Shown here: positions 53,594-62,502 of the stretch, in pieces | Numbering within the stretch: the first letter of the stretch is position 1 | How the letters are laid out: every line of letters begins with the position of its first letter | Source: Bacillus salacetis | GTDB lineage: Bacteria > Bacillota > Bacilli > Bacillales > Bacillaceae_B | Reading direction: 5' to 3' | Assembly (NCBI RefSeq): GCF_003581585.1 | Contig: NZ_QXIR01000011.1 | Location: 1 to 64,000, forward strand | Length of the DNA: 64,000 nucleotides | The notes under the pieces: model-generated | The model's database searches: none | Told to the model about the DNA's origin: nothing | What the model saw: the letters and a program-made list of their open reading frames with translations, nothing else | Program-made: the position numbers and the translations under genes

Positions 53594-53611
53594 TGCATTA
53601 AGAGAATACCA

Positions 53612-53653
53612 GCATAAAAAAAGACGATCAATCAAGATCGTCTTTTTTTATGC
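53612..53653. terminator. Strong bidirectional terminator between manA and the RAYT gene
   Basis: GCATAAAAAAAGACGATC pairs perfectly with GATCGTCTTTTTTTATGC (18 bp, 6-nt loop). It lies between the two halves of a GGGGACGGT-type palindrome and separates convergent manA and RAYT genes. Confidence 0.88.
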
Positions 53654-53682
53654 CATGAACAAGGGAACAACAGGACTTAAGT

Positions 53683-53710
53683 GGATGCATCAAGAGAACC
53701 GTCCCGCTGT
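53683..53710. repeat. Palindromic repeat, GGGGACGGT family, copy 2 right arm
   Basis: The stretch TGCATC...AGAACCGTCCCGCTGT is the reverse complement of an ACAGCGGGACGGTTCT-like arm and matches the left arm at 53561-53593 with several differences. It ends seven bases before the RAYT stop codon. Confidence 0.6.
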
Positions 53711-53716
53711 ACCACC

Positions 53717-54496
53717 TTAAGCTCTCGTAACAAGTGTGACAGAAACACCCAATATTCTTGCAGCCTGTCTATGAGACACACCAGGAACCATTTTTACTTC
53801 TCTTAAAAAATGATCCCTTTGTTTTTTTGCCATGCTTTTAACGTGTGCGATTTCTGTGGACGGCAATACCTTTTTAATTTTCTTTCTTGCCTCGTCATCT
53901 GTCAGTCTAAATTGATTTTTCTCCGTAAATTCCATGCAGGCATCAATATTTAAAACCTCATTAAACTGTCTAAAAGGAATTTTGCCATCCTCACTCTCAG
54001 CCGCGAACATAAGGAGTACAGGTTCGCTATTCAACAGCCCTGCCGGAAAAGCTCCGTTCTCATAATATCCCCGACAGTTGCTCCATTCCCATTCAACCGC
54101 ATGCTTCACCATGCCTGCTTTTAGAGGGTTTTGGTGAATGTACCTCAAAACAGTCAGAAAGTACCGCTTGGATTCAACCACTTCACTTTTGTATCTGTTT
54201 TCAAAGAAATGACCAGAAGTTTTGTACTTCCAATGATAGTAATGCACGTAACTGACCCCTATACGCTTCATAGTGATGGAGATATCTTCCGCCCCCTCTT
54301 CCACTAATAAATGCACATGATTATCCATGAGACACCAAGCATAGACTTTCAACCCAAATAGCAATGCATACCTTTGCAGCGTCTTCAAATACGTAATCCT
54401 GTCTTGATCATCATGAAATATTTCCTGTCTGTTGATACCTCTGACAATAATATGGTAAATTCCGGTTTTGCTTTTCCTTCTTGCTGCACAGGGCAA
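53717..54496 (-). CDS. REP-associated tyrosine transposase (RAYT; HUH Y1 family)
   Basis: 259-aa Y1/IS200-like transposase of the RAYT type (PF01797). The HUH motif is H60-V-H62 in CLMDNHVHLLVEE; the catalytic Tyr is among Y83, Y86 and Y87 in SYVHYYHWKYKTSGHFFENRYKS. A C-terminal helix-turn-helix-like segment (VSHRQAARILGVSVTLV) occurs at the very end. RAYTs are single-copy, domesticated relatives of IS200/IS605 transposases and may mobilise short palindromic REP sequences. The gene lies between two members of a GGGGACGGT palindrome family (53561-53710 and 54732-54778). The start is a TTG at 54496 with a GAGGTG site upstream. No partner gene and no IS ends are visible. Confidence 0.88.
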   Translation of the reverse strand: MPCAARRKSKTGIYHIIVRGINRQEIFHDDQDRITYLKTLQRYALLFGLKVYAWCLMDNHVHLLVEEGAEDISITMKRIGVSYVHYYHWKYKTSGHFFENRYKSEVVESKRYFLTVLRYIHQNPLKAGMVKHAVEWEWSNCRGYYENGAFPAGLLNSEPVLLMFAAESEDGKIPFRQFNEVLNIDACMEFTEKNQFRLTDDEARKKIKKVLPSTEIAHVKSMAKKQRDHFLREVKMVPGVSHRQAARILGVSVTLVTRA

Positions 54497-54731
54497 GACT
54501 TATCACCTCAATTTACAAATTGGGATTTGACCGAATATTGAAAAAAGAGAGAAAGGATTAATGAGTAGAGAAAAAACGCAGCGACGCTGAAGAAAAATTA
54601 AACGCTCTAATAGGAATAACAAAGAGGCTCTTTAGGAGGGATAACTAACTATACAAAATTACAGAGTAAAACGTCAGAAAATTCAATGTTTTTTAAAAAG
54701 AAAGAGGGAAAGAAGGGAAACAGCAGAAACA

Positions 54732-54778
54732 GGGGGACGGTCCTACTGGTGCAAAATGCACCAGTAGGACCGTCCCCC
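54732..54778. repeat. Perfect palindrome, GGGGACGGT family, copy 3
   Basis: Two 22-base arms are perfectly complementary around a 3-nt AAA loop. The left arm runs GGGGGACGGTCC then TACTGGTGCA. It lies upstream of the RAYT gene and 17 bases past the glycerate kinase stop, so it may also terminate the kinase transcript. Confidence 0.92.
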
Positions 54779-54795
54779 CGTTGCCCCCTGCTCCA

Positions 54796-55923
54796 CTACA
54801 TCAACCTAGCAACCTGCCCAGCCGTAACCCCCACCTGCACCCGGGTCACTTCCGGCTGCAAAGCTTCCTCCAAGCTCCGGCACTCCGTTTGAATCGAAAA
54901 CACAGCATCCAGATGCTCGTTCAACTCCCGCAAGCCGGAATCAATCCTCCCCGCTATGCCAATGACTTTTTTGCCGTGCTTCCTGGCAAGCCGGGCAACT
55001 CCGACAGGAACCTTTCCCATCAAGGATTGCCGATCCAAACTCCCTTCACCTGTGAGCACGATATCCGCTTCCTTGATCTTCTCTTCCAGTGAAGTCAGCC
55101 CCATAATCGTGTCGACACCTGATTGCATTTTGCAGCCCATAGCCGCCAACAGTCCACCGCCGATCCCGCCGGCAGCACCAGCCCCTTGCACCTTCTGAAC
55201 ATCAATCCCATAGGCGTCCTCAAACAAAGTTGCCAGCCTTTTCAAACCACCATCGAGCTTCACTATCTCCTCTGGACTGGCCCCTTTCTGCCCGGCAAAA
55301 ATATGGGCCGCACCATTCTCTCCATAAAAGGGATTCGTCACATCACTGGCAATACTGAATGAACAATCCTGCAGTTGAGGGAGCTTTCCATCATCTGAAA
55401 AGGAGGCGGTCCTCAAAAGCGGATTCCCTTCGTAACCAACTGCCTCTCCATCTTGATCAAAAAACGTCCAGCCCAATGCTTGAAGCATGCCAACCCCGCC
55501 GTCATTTGTCGCGCTTCCGCCAAGGGAAATGACAATATGGCGGTGTCCGCCCAGTACCGCATCCTTGATTTGTTCTCCCAGCCCAAAAGTGTTGGCCCTC
55601 ATCGGATCCCTCTCGCCAGGGGCCAACATTGGCAGACCGCTGCTTCTGGCAGATTCTATATAAACCGTTCTCTTCTCATCATCCAGCACAGCATATTTTG
55701 CTGTGATCTCTCTCATCAATGGGTCATGGACCGCCACTTCTTTTTCTTCCCCGTTAATGCAGGCAAGCAGCGCATCTATTGTTCCTTCGCCGCCATCGGC
55801 CATCGGTGAATTGAACACCTCCGCTGCAGGAAGTGCCTCCAAAATGCCTTTTCGCGCTGCTTCCCCAACTTCATAAGCAGAAAGCGATCCTTTATATGAA
55901 TCGGAAGCTACCAAAATCTTCAT
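54796..55923 (-). CDS. glxK: Glycerate kinase (GarK/GlxK type)
   Basis: 375-aa glycerate kinase type 1 (PF02595). Typical segments are ASDSYKGSLSA, SPMADGGEGTIDAL, GLGEQIKDAVLGGHRHIVISLGGSATNDGGVGMLQALG and GEGSLDRQSLMGKVPVGVAR. It phosphorylates D-glycerate, usually to 2-phosphoglycerate. In this operon D-glycerate would come from mannosylglycerate (GH38) and glucosylglycerate (GH13_18). It is the last gene, 60 bases after the GH13_18 gene, with a terminator-like hairpin between them. The ribosome-binding site is AGGAGAG before the ATG. Confidence 0.92.
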   Translation of the reverse strand: MKILVASDSYKGSLSAYEVGEAARKGILEALPAAEVFNSPMADGGEGTIDALLACINGEEKEVAVHDPLMREITAKYAVLDDEKRTVYIESARSSGLPMLAPGERDPMRANTFGLGEQIKDAVLGGHRHIVISLGGSATNDGGVGMLQALGWTFFDQDGEAVGYEGNPLLRTASFSDDGKLPQLQDCSFSIASDVTNPFYGENGAAHIFAGQKGASPEEIVKLDGGLKRLATLFEDAYGIDVQKVQGAGAAGGIGGGLLAAMGCKMQSGVDTIMGLTSLEEKIKEADIVLTGEGSLDRQSLMGKVPVGVARLARKHGKKVIGIAGRIDSGLRELNEHLDAVFSIQTECRSLEEALQPEVTRVQVGVTAGQVARLM

Positions 55924-55941
55924 CTTTTCTCACTCTCCTGT

Positions 55942-55972
55942 AAAAAGGGCCGGCGCTAATCCAGCAGCCGGC
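55942..55972 (-). terminator. Terminator-like hairpin between GH13_18 and glycerate kinase genes
   Basis: On the minus strand GCCGGC/GCCGGC with a 12-nt loop is followed by CCTTTTTA. The next gene has no clear promoter, so it probably attenuates rather than ends the transcript. Confidence 0.55.
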
Positions 55973-55983
55973 ACGTTTTCTTT

Positions 55984-57675
55984 TTATTCTTTTATCCACA
56001 TAAACTGATAAGGGGCAAGCTCTGTCCTGCCGCTTATCTCCTTGCCGCTCAATAGATCCTTCCCCTGTGCAGGAAGATCTGCACTGACCGTACCGGAATC
56101 AAGATTAAGGATAAAGTAAATGACTTCATTTCCATCAACAGACTGTCTCTTTAATGCGAATAAGTTCTCTCCCATTTCAAGGACTTCTTGCTCTGCATAA
56201 GGAGAAAAAGCTCTTTGCTCCTGGCGAATGGAGATCATTTTTTGCAGTCCTTCAAAGATCCCTTTTCGGCGCGGGTTCGTTTCAAGCTCTTCCACAATCG
56301 TTCCAAGCTCGAGCTTTTCTCTGTTGATCCGGCGGTTGATTCCGGACTCTTCCACTCCCTTTTGGTCGTTTTGGGAGCCTAATAGGGAATGATAATATAT
56401 GGCCGGAACACCGATGAACGACAACAGGATACTATGCGCAGCCAGCATTTTCTGCACTTGGATTTCCTCGCTTTGGTCTTCTTCAAGATTCATAAGGGCA
56501 TCCGAATAATTGATGTTCATCTCATAAACAGACTGGCTGCCATCACTATTCGTTTTGTAGGAAATGCGACCGCCGTTTTGCTTCACCTTTTCCACAAGCA
56601 TGTTTCGTTCCTCGTCCGTAAGGATCCCTTCTGTCGGCCTCATTCCAATTCCGTCATGGCTGGCCAGGAAGTTGAAATATGTTCCTGTATCGGAAACTTT
56701 GTGGATGGTTTTGGCCCATTCCGTAAGCTTCCTGCCATCATGGGTCGTCAGGGAATGGAGCACTAACGGAGGCAGCGAGAATTGATAGACCATATTCGCT
56801 TCATTCGTCCCGTCTCCCAGGTAGCTGATATTTTCCTTGTGGGGAACATTCGTCTCCGTGATAATCTGCGTGTTCGGTTGGAAGTAGTCGACGACTTCCC
56901 TCCACAACTGGATAATCGCATGTGCCTGCGGCAAATGAATAGACGTTGTCCCTGACTCCTTCCAAATGAATCCGATTGCATCCAAACGGATACTCGTTCC
57001 GCCCTTGCTCACATAAGAAAGCAGGATATCGGTCATTTCCAGTAAGACTGGGAAGTGGCGGAAATTCACATCCACTTGGTCTTCACTGAATGTGGTCCAG
57101 GCCGTTTTCATCCCATCATCGCCTTCGTACTCATGGAATAAAGGAGATGTTCGCGGGCGGACAACCTCACTTGCATCAAAGCTGTCATCTTTCGGAATGA
57201 AATAATTCCTGTATTTCTCTTCTCCATTAAGATAGCCTTGGAACCAACGACTGGATTTAGACATATGGTTCGCGACAAAATCAAACATCAATCTGTAGTC
57301 CTTTGAGAGGTCCTCAATATTCGCCCAATCACCCAATTCAGGATTAATCTCGCGGTAATCTGTCACTGAAAAGCCGTCGTCGGATGTATATGGAAACATC
57401 GGCAGCAGGTGAACATCTGTTATCGTATCCTTCACCTTTTCTTTTAGAAACGTGTGAAGCGACTCTAACGCCGGTTTGCCTTTTTCAAAGATGCTGTCTC
57501 CATAGGTAATCAGGTAGACATTTTCTTCGGAAACAGGCTGAAAACCTTCACTCTTCCTGGCTGACCACTTTTCGATCAGCTCCTGAAATGAGGTAAGATA
57601 ATCATCTCGATACTCCTGTTCATATATCCGTTTCAGCTTTTCTTCAGCGATTTTCATCAGATTGTCTACTGTCAT
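55984..57675 (-). CDS. GH13_18 phosphorylase, probably glucosylglycerate phosphorylase
   Basis: 563-aa GH13 subfamily 18 (sucrose phosphorylase-like) enzyme. Nucleophile D232 lies in SIRLDAIGFIWKE and acid/base E274 in IITETNVPH; FNFLASHDGIGMR carries the third conserved Asp. Members use phosphate to cleave sucrose, sucrose-6'-phosphate, glucosylglycerol or glucosyl-D-glycerate. The next gene encodes glycerate kinase and the preceding ones GH38 and a MngA-like PTS, so 2-O-alpha-D-glucosyl-D-glycerate is the best substrate guess, giving glucose-1-phosphate and D-glycerate. If the substrate enters by PTS, a phosphorylated form is also possible. The ATG lies 12 bases after the GH38 stop. Confidence 0.82.
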   Translation of the reverse strand: MTVDNLMKIAEEKLKRIYEQEYRDDYLTSFQELIEKWSARKSEGFQPVSEENVYLITYGDSIFEKGKPALESLHTFLKEKVKDTITDVHLLPMFPYTSDDGFSVTDYREINPELGDWANIEDLSKDYRLMFDFVANHMSKSSRWFQGYLNGEEKYRNYFIPKDDSFDASEVVRPRTSPLFHEYEGDDGMKTAWTTFSEDQVDVNFRHFPVLLEMTDILLSYVSKGGTSIRLDAIGFIWKESGTTSIHLPQAHAIIQLWREVVDYFQPNTQIITETNVPHKENISYLGDGTNEANMVYQFSLPPLVLHSLTTHDGRKLTEWAKTIHKVSDTGTYFNFLASHDGIGMRPTEGILTDEERNMLVEKVKQNGGRISYKTNSDGSQSVYEMNINYSDALMNLEEDQSEEIQVQKMLAAHSILLSFIGVPAIYYHSLLGSQNDQKGVEESGINRRINREKLELGTIVEELETNPRRKGIFEGLQKMISIRQEQRAFSPYAEQEVLEMGENLFALKRQSVDGNEVIYFILNLDSGTVSADLPAQGKDLLSGKEISGRTELAPYQFMWIKE

Positions 57676-57687
57676 GCTGTCACCTTC

Positions 57688-60321
57688 TTATCCTAGTTTT
57701 AATGTGAGATGGCTCTTCGGTCTAATGATCAATTCCTGATTCTCTAAAACTTCTTCCCCAAGATTCGTCACGGTTACTTTTTTATATGGATGAACAAGAT
57801 TTACCGACTGCTCCTTGTCCGTCGGGTTAAAATAACGAACAATCACAGAGTTATCATCATAAGCACGTTTGCAGCTACTCAAAATCAACGATGGGTTGTC
57901 CTGCTCAATTAATGAAGCAGCAGGCTCCAGCTCTTTCACCGGATACGGAATTTCGAACCGCTCCAATCTTTCCTCGAATGTGTTGAGGGATTGCAGCTGA
58001 TAGGAAGTGAATCGGCCAATGTAGCTGTTGGACATTTGGAATAGCTGTTCCGGTTCCTTCTCTCCAAAGTAAAGAGCATATTCAAATATCATTTCTTGTT
58101 TCATTTGAGCATCCGGTGTTCGAACGACCTTATTGTTGATTCCAGAAGCTCGACCCGGACGCCATGCCAAATCGTCTTTTCCAAGCAGCCCGACACTTCT
58201 GAACAGTGTCAGGGCAAGCTCGCCGGATTCGCTCAGAACCTCATATTCCTTGATGCCTCTCGTGATTGCGACAAAAGTAACCTCTTCCTGGTTGATTCCG
58301 GCAAAGTTTTCAAGCGGATAGATGGAAACCGGGGCTTCCGCAAATCCTTTTTCCTTCCAACCTTGCAGGCGCGGATTCTCAGCACTTCGTTCAATCAAGC
58401 CAAATCCTTGATCAGCAAACGTCTTTTCAACATTCCGAACGCCTGTATTCAACAGCACCCTTACACGGTGATCTTCTGCTTCGTTTTGAATTTGGTGGCA
58501 TACACGGACAACCTGTTCTCCGTTTCGGACCTCCAGAGTGGTGGTGATAACAAGCGGCTCACTCTGATGACCGGCTTTGCGCTCTTCCACCGCTGCAGGA
58601 ATCAGTCCTTCATGCTTAAGAACCCACCGCTGTGCCAGTTCCCCTTTTTCTACTGATAATAGTTCAGCCTTCTCGATTACAATCGCTTCATCTTTGTCCA
58701 AGGGAGAGAAATCGTAAGAGTCTCCTGCATCGCCAACGTTCTCAAAGCGCAGCAGGTTCTCCACTGTTTCTCCTGTGGTCTTATTGGTTAAGGACACATT
58801 TTCATTCGTCCATGTCAAAGCCAGCAGTTCATTTTCAATTCGCTCATCAGCTTTGCCTATTCTTTGCTTCAGAGCCTTCTCTGTTTCATCGACGAGATAA
58901 GTCTGGTATCCCATCGCCGGAACCTCTTTCAATTCTGCCAGAACGACCGTCCGATAGTAACCGGCTACCTCGACTTCTTTTTCGCCTTCAGCTGTCACGA
59001 CAATTTTCTTGCCTCCGCTGATGTACTCCTGAGCGGCCTTCTCAATGCTAACCTTTTCTCCGTCCAATGCTGTTAATGAGAAAGCTTTTTCTCTAGTGAA
59101 TAGAACCAGCTCAGCCATGCCGGAGTATTCGGTTGTATCGGTATTAAAGAAGACAAAGATATTTTCTTTTCCAAGCTTGTTGCTGATCGCCTTGGAGATC
59201 TGTTTTTTCAAGATATTGATCAATCCATCAGCAGTCCGCTCGACCTTCTCCAGGCGCTGCATAATGTCACGGTTGGTGTCATCGGAATTACAGCCCCCGA
59301 TGCTGTCGTGGGCATGGACATCAAATAGCATCTTCCACATCTGATCAAGCCACAACTGAGGATAGCGGAATCCAATGCTTTGGGCAGTGACGGCAAGAGG
59401 CTCAAGGATATTTAGAAGCTTATGTTCCACATCATAATTGCCTTTCTTGATATCATAGCGCTGGGAACGGATCGTATTATGGATCCGGGATTTTTGCGAC
59501 GCAATCAGCTCGCCCTCGATGACATTGGTGAACTTGTTTCCATCTTCCCAGGTCTCCTTCATGAACGTCTCATAATCGGACAGAACAAACTCATATTCCT
59601 CACTGTCTTCGTTCAACTTTTTGATCGTCTCCGGAAAATGTTCCCGGACAAGAACCTGATCGCCGCCAGCAGGCAGGAGCAAGTTGTCACTACTCTGATT
59701 CATCTCTGCAAGCTTCTCAAGGATCGGATATAGACGCTCTTCCCTATATTCCTCGGAAGCCTCCAAAAACTTACCTGGACCATAGCCAAAATAAATATAG
59801 TTGGCGTTGACGCTTTCTCCATCAGGGGACTTCCAATTGAAATTCAAATCACCCTTCATTTCATCTGTATAAAGTCCGCGCTGCAGGACGCTGTTATCAA
59901 TGCCGAATCCTTTAAAAATAGACGGAAGGTATTGATTCTGGCCAAAAATGTCCGGGAGGTAGCCGGAATTCATGCTGTGGCCGAAGCTCTTGGAAATCTT
60001 CGTTCCGTATAACAGATTGCGGATGATCGACTCCTTGTGAACAAGCAGGGAATCGGTCTGTGTATACCAGGGTCCGATGAACAATCTTCTGCTTTCAACC
60101 TGAGCCTTCAACCGTTCGCGATTTTCAGGGCGGACTTTGAGGTATTCCTCGACAATGCTCGCCTGGGCATCAAAGACATATCCTGTGTAATCCGGGTCGT
60201 TCTCCAGCACATCAAGCAAATGGTCGAGGTTTTCTGCCAGCAGTACGTTTGAATCTTCTATGGTAAAGTACCACTCACGATCCCAATGGGAATGCGGTAC
60301 AACATACACACGTTTCTTCAT
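57688..60321 (-). CDS. mngB: GH38 alpha-mannosidase, MngB-like (mannosylglycerate hydrolase)
   Basis: 877-aa GH38 enzyme. The N-terminal metal site is PHSHWDREW (H10, H12), the nucleophile is D124 in GYLPDIFGQNQY, and VHAHDSIGGC supplies a further metal ligand. E. coli MngB of this family hydrolyses 2-O-(6-phospho-alpha-D-mannosyl)-D-glycerate to mannose-6-phosphate and glycerate. The MngA-like PTS gene directly upstream and glycerate kinase downstream support the same function. The ATG at 60321 is chosen: AGGAGG lies eight bases upstream and the family's VVPHSHWD follows at once; the frame opens to 60387 without a site. Confidence 0.9.
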   Translation of the reverse strand: MKKRVYVVPHSHWDREWYFTIEDSNVLLAENLDHLLDVLENDPDYTGYVFDAQASIVEEYLKVRPENRERLKAQVESRRLFIGPWYTQTDSLLVHKESIIRNLLYGTKISKSFGHSMNSGYLPDIFGQNQYLPSIFKGFGIDNSVLQRGLYTDEMKGDLNFNWKSPDGESVNANYIYFGYGPGKFLEASEEYREERLYPILEKLAEMNQSSDNLLLPAGGDQVLVREHFPETIKKLNEDSEEYEFVLSDYETFMKETWEDGNKFTNVIEGELIASQKSRIHNTIRSQRYDIKKGNYDVEHKLLNILEPLAVTAQSIGFRYPQLWLDQMWKMLFDVHAHDSIGGCNSDDTNRDIMQRLEKVERTADGLINILKKQISKAISNKLGKENIFVFFNTDTTEYSGMAELVLFTREKAFSLTALDGEKVSIEKAAQEYISGGKKIVVTAEGEKEVEVAGYYRTVVLAELKEVPAMGYQTYLVDETEKALKQRIGKADERIENELLALTWTNENVSLTNKTTGETVENLLRFENVGDAGDSYDFSPLDKDEAIVIEKAELLSVEKGELAQRWVLKHEGLIPAAVEERKAGHQSEPLVITTTLEVRNGEQVVRVCHQIQNEAEDHRVRVLLNTGVRNVEKTFADQGFGLIERSAENPRLQGWKEKGFAEAPVSIYPLENFAGINQEEVTFVAITRGIKEYEVLSESGELALTLFRSVGLLGKDDLAWRPGRASGINNKVVRTPDAQMKQEMIFEYALYFGEKEPEQLFQMSNSYIGRFTSYQLQSLNTFEERLERFEIPYPVKELEPAASLIEQDNPSLILSSCKRAYDDNSVIVRYFNPTDKEQSVNLVHPYKKVTVTNLGEEVLENQELIIRPKSHLTLKLG

Positions 60322-60347
60322 AATGATCTCCTCCTGAAAACGGAAAG

Positions 60348-60378
60348 GGTGCCCCTGTCCATTTCTGCACCGGGCACC
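60348..60378 (-). other. GC-rich hairpin between PTS and GH38 genes
   Basis: GGTGCCC/GGGCACC stem with a 17-nt loop, without a strong T run. It may set relative expression or mRNA processing. Confidence 0.45.
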
Positions 60379-60387
60379 ACGTTTCAA

Positions 60388-62349
60388 TTATTGTTGTTCA
60401 TTCTTTTTGATAAGAGCAAAACGGATAAAGATATTGGCGAATGCGATGAACGCCGCACCCACAGCAAGACCAATCAGATAAGCTGCAATGTTTTCAACGA
60501 GCGGCCAGCCCCAAACAGCAGGCAGCGGATACCATTGAACCGCACCAAGGAGGACAGCTGTAACTGCACCAAGTATCGCACCGATGATATTGATTGGAAT
60601 CGTGATCAATGGATTCCGGAGCATGAATGGAATCGCCCCTTCACTGATGGCGATGAAACCAAGTAACAAGGATGTATTTCCGGCAACACGAAGGTTTTCG
60701 TCAAAGACTCGGCGTCCTACAACATATTTATCGATGACCGTTGCCAATCCAAGACCGATCGGCGGAATGACAATCGCCAGTACACGCGCCGTAAGCGGGA
60801 AGATCTGATCAGCCGCCAGACCGATGGCAATCGCACCGGCTGCCTTATTGATCGGCCCACCAAGGTCGAAGGCAGTCGCTGCCGCGATAATCGTTGATAG
60901 TACTACACTTCCGGAATCCTGCGCACCCTCGATCCAGTTGCGCAGAAGTGCATTTAATCCCCCGAATACAGGGTCGATGATATAAAAGTTCAAGAAGAAA
61001 ATCGTCAGGACGGATATAGCCGGAATGATCAGCATCGGCTTCATCGCCTGAAGATTCTTGCTCAGTTTGATTTTTTCATTTAAAAACTTGGCCACATAAC
61101 CAGCCGTCAGTCCAAGAATCAACGCACCAAAGAATCCAGATGGAATACCGTCTTCAATTCCCCAGAACGTATAGTGAAGGCCAGCTGCGAACACACCGCC
61201 GATAAAACCGGAAACAATCCCAGCCCTGTCAGCAATCGCATAGGCGACAAAAGCACCGAAGATCGGGTACATGAACTTAAAGATCAGTCCGCCGAATTTA
61301 TCCAAGTGGTGCAGAATGACAAATAACTCATTGGAGTGTGTGGCATACTCAGGATTTTGAATACTGTCAACCAGTCCAAACGGCATTGCCGCAAGCTTGG
61401 CAATTCCCATCATCAGCCCTGCTGCGACAATGACCGGGATCATATAAGAAATCCCTGTCATGACCGCTTGTGCAACTTCAGCCAGGAAACCTTGCTTATT
61501 GCTGCTTCCCATACCAGCGGAATCTGCATCTGCATGGTCAGCCGTCACCGTCCCATCCGGATTATTCAACGCGCGGTTGATGATCTCTTTTGCACTTTTT
61601 AACGGCTCGGCCACACGTGTCTGCACATAAGGCTTGCCTCTGAAGCGGTCCTTATTCTTAGCAGCAACATCTGTTGCGAAGATTACTGCATCAGCTTCTT
61701 CAATGATGGAACCTTTATGTTCCCCTTCAATTCCATTGGCACCTTGCTTTTCAGTAAGAACACGGATACCCATTTCACGTCCGGCCTTTTCCAAAGCCTC
61801 CGCAGCCATATAGGTGTGGGCAATCCCTGTGGCACAGGCTGTTATCGCCAATACCGTTTTCGTATACTCCTGGCTGCTTTCTTCTTCCTGATCTTGCTGG
61901 TCAAGAGCTGTTAGGAATCCCGCAGGAGTGGAGGCACTCATCAACCCGTTGATATAGCTGCTGTCCATTAACCTTGTGCTGAGCTCGGAAAGAATATTGA
62001 GATGCGTCGTGCCCGCTTCCTGATCTGGAATCGCCAGCAGGAATACAAGTTGTACTTCATTGTTGGGATCGATGCTTTCCCATGTAGTGATCGGCTTTTG
62101 CAGTCTGGCTACCGCGAATGCAGCCTTTTTTACCGCACTGCTTTTCCCATGAGGTATAGCCAAGCCTGCTTCAAGTCCTGTTGGTGACATGTTCTCTCTG
62201 TCTAGTACTGCTTGTAAATAGTCTTCTTTTGAAGTTAAGATACCGTTTTCAAAAAGGGCGTCGACAAGTTGTTCGATGACGACCTGTTTAGATGTGGAAT
62301 CTACATTGAATAAGACCAGGTTTTCGTTGGTCATTTTTCTAAGTTCCAT
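60388..62349 (-). CDS. mngA: PTS EIIABC, fructose superfamily, MngA-like
   Basis: 653-aa permease in the order EIIA (about 5-150; phospho-His H67 in GLAIPHGKS), EIIB (about 165-265; phospho-Cys C172 in ITACATGIAHTYMA) and EIIC (about 290-650, ten or so membrane segments; PIFGAFVAYAIADRAG, FDLGGPINKAA, ISEGAIPFM). This matches E. coli MngA (658 aa), which imports 2-O-alpha-mannosyl-D-glycerate with phosphorylation at the mannose O6. The downstream GH38, GH13_18 and glycerate kinase genes support that substrate; fructose is the main alternative. A GAGAGGTG site lies seven bases before the ATG. Confidence 0.87.
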   Translation of the reverse strand: MELRKMTNENLVLFNVDSTSKQVVIEQLVDALFENGILTSKEDYLQAVLDRENMSPTGLEAGLAIPHGKSSAVKKAAFAVARLQKPITTWESIDPNNEVQLVFLLAIPDQEAGTTHLNILSELSTRLMDSSYINGLMSASTPAGFLTALDQQDQEEESSQEYTKTVLAITACATGIAHTYMAAEALEKAGREMGIRVLTEKQGANGIEGEHKGSIIEEADAVIFATDVAAKNKDRFRGKPYVQTRVAEPLKSAKEIINRALNNPDGTVTADHADADSAGMGSSNKQGFLAEVAQAVMTGISYMIPVIVAAGLMMGIAKLAAMPFGLVDSIQNPEYATHSNELFVILHHLDKFGGLIFKFMYPIFGAFVAYAIADRAGIVSGFIGGVFAAGLHYTFWGIEDGIPSGFFGALILGLTAGYVAKFLNEKIKLSKNLQAMKPMLIIPAISVLTIFFLNFYIIDPVFGGLNALLRNWIEGAQDSGSVVLSTIIAAATAFDLGGPINKAAGAIAIGLAADQIFPLTARVLAIVIPPIGLGLATVIDKYVVGRRVFDENLRVAGNTSLLLGFIAISEGAIPFMLRNPLITIPINIIGAILGAVTAVLLGAVQWYPLPAVWGWPLVENIAAYLIGLAVGAAFIAFANIFIRFALIKKNEQQ

Positions 62350-62431
62350 TGAGGTTCACCTCTCTATGATAAGTTTGATAATTTTGTATGAAATCCCTTA
62401 CAATTCAGTTATAACACAGAAGGTGAGGGTT

Positions 62432-62456
62432 CAATTGTACAGGCAGTGTACAATTG
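62432..62456. promoter_or_regulatory. Perfect dyad operator upstream of the PTS operon
   Basis: CAATTGTACA and TGTACAATTG are perfect inverted 10-mers separated by GGCAG. CAATTGTAC also recurs as a direct overlap to 62459. It sits at or just upstream of a TTGAAC -35-like box for the PTS gene (TATAAC follows at 15 bases). The divergent RpiR regulator is the likely ligand. Confidence 0.75.
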
Positions 62457-62502
62457 TACGGAATGTAATCCTTTTCATAAAATTAAGGATATTAATTGGT
62501 CC

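Noticed and set aside
53717-54496. Complete IS200/IS605 insertion sequence
   Set aside because: The protein has RAYT-type length and C-terminal extension, there is no TnpB gene, and no IS200-type end hairpins with cleavage sites are visible; flanking palindromes belong to a dispersed family.
58096-58656. 186-codon plus-strand open frame opposite GH38
   Set aside because: Antisense to conserved GH38 coding sequence, without a ribosome-binding site.
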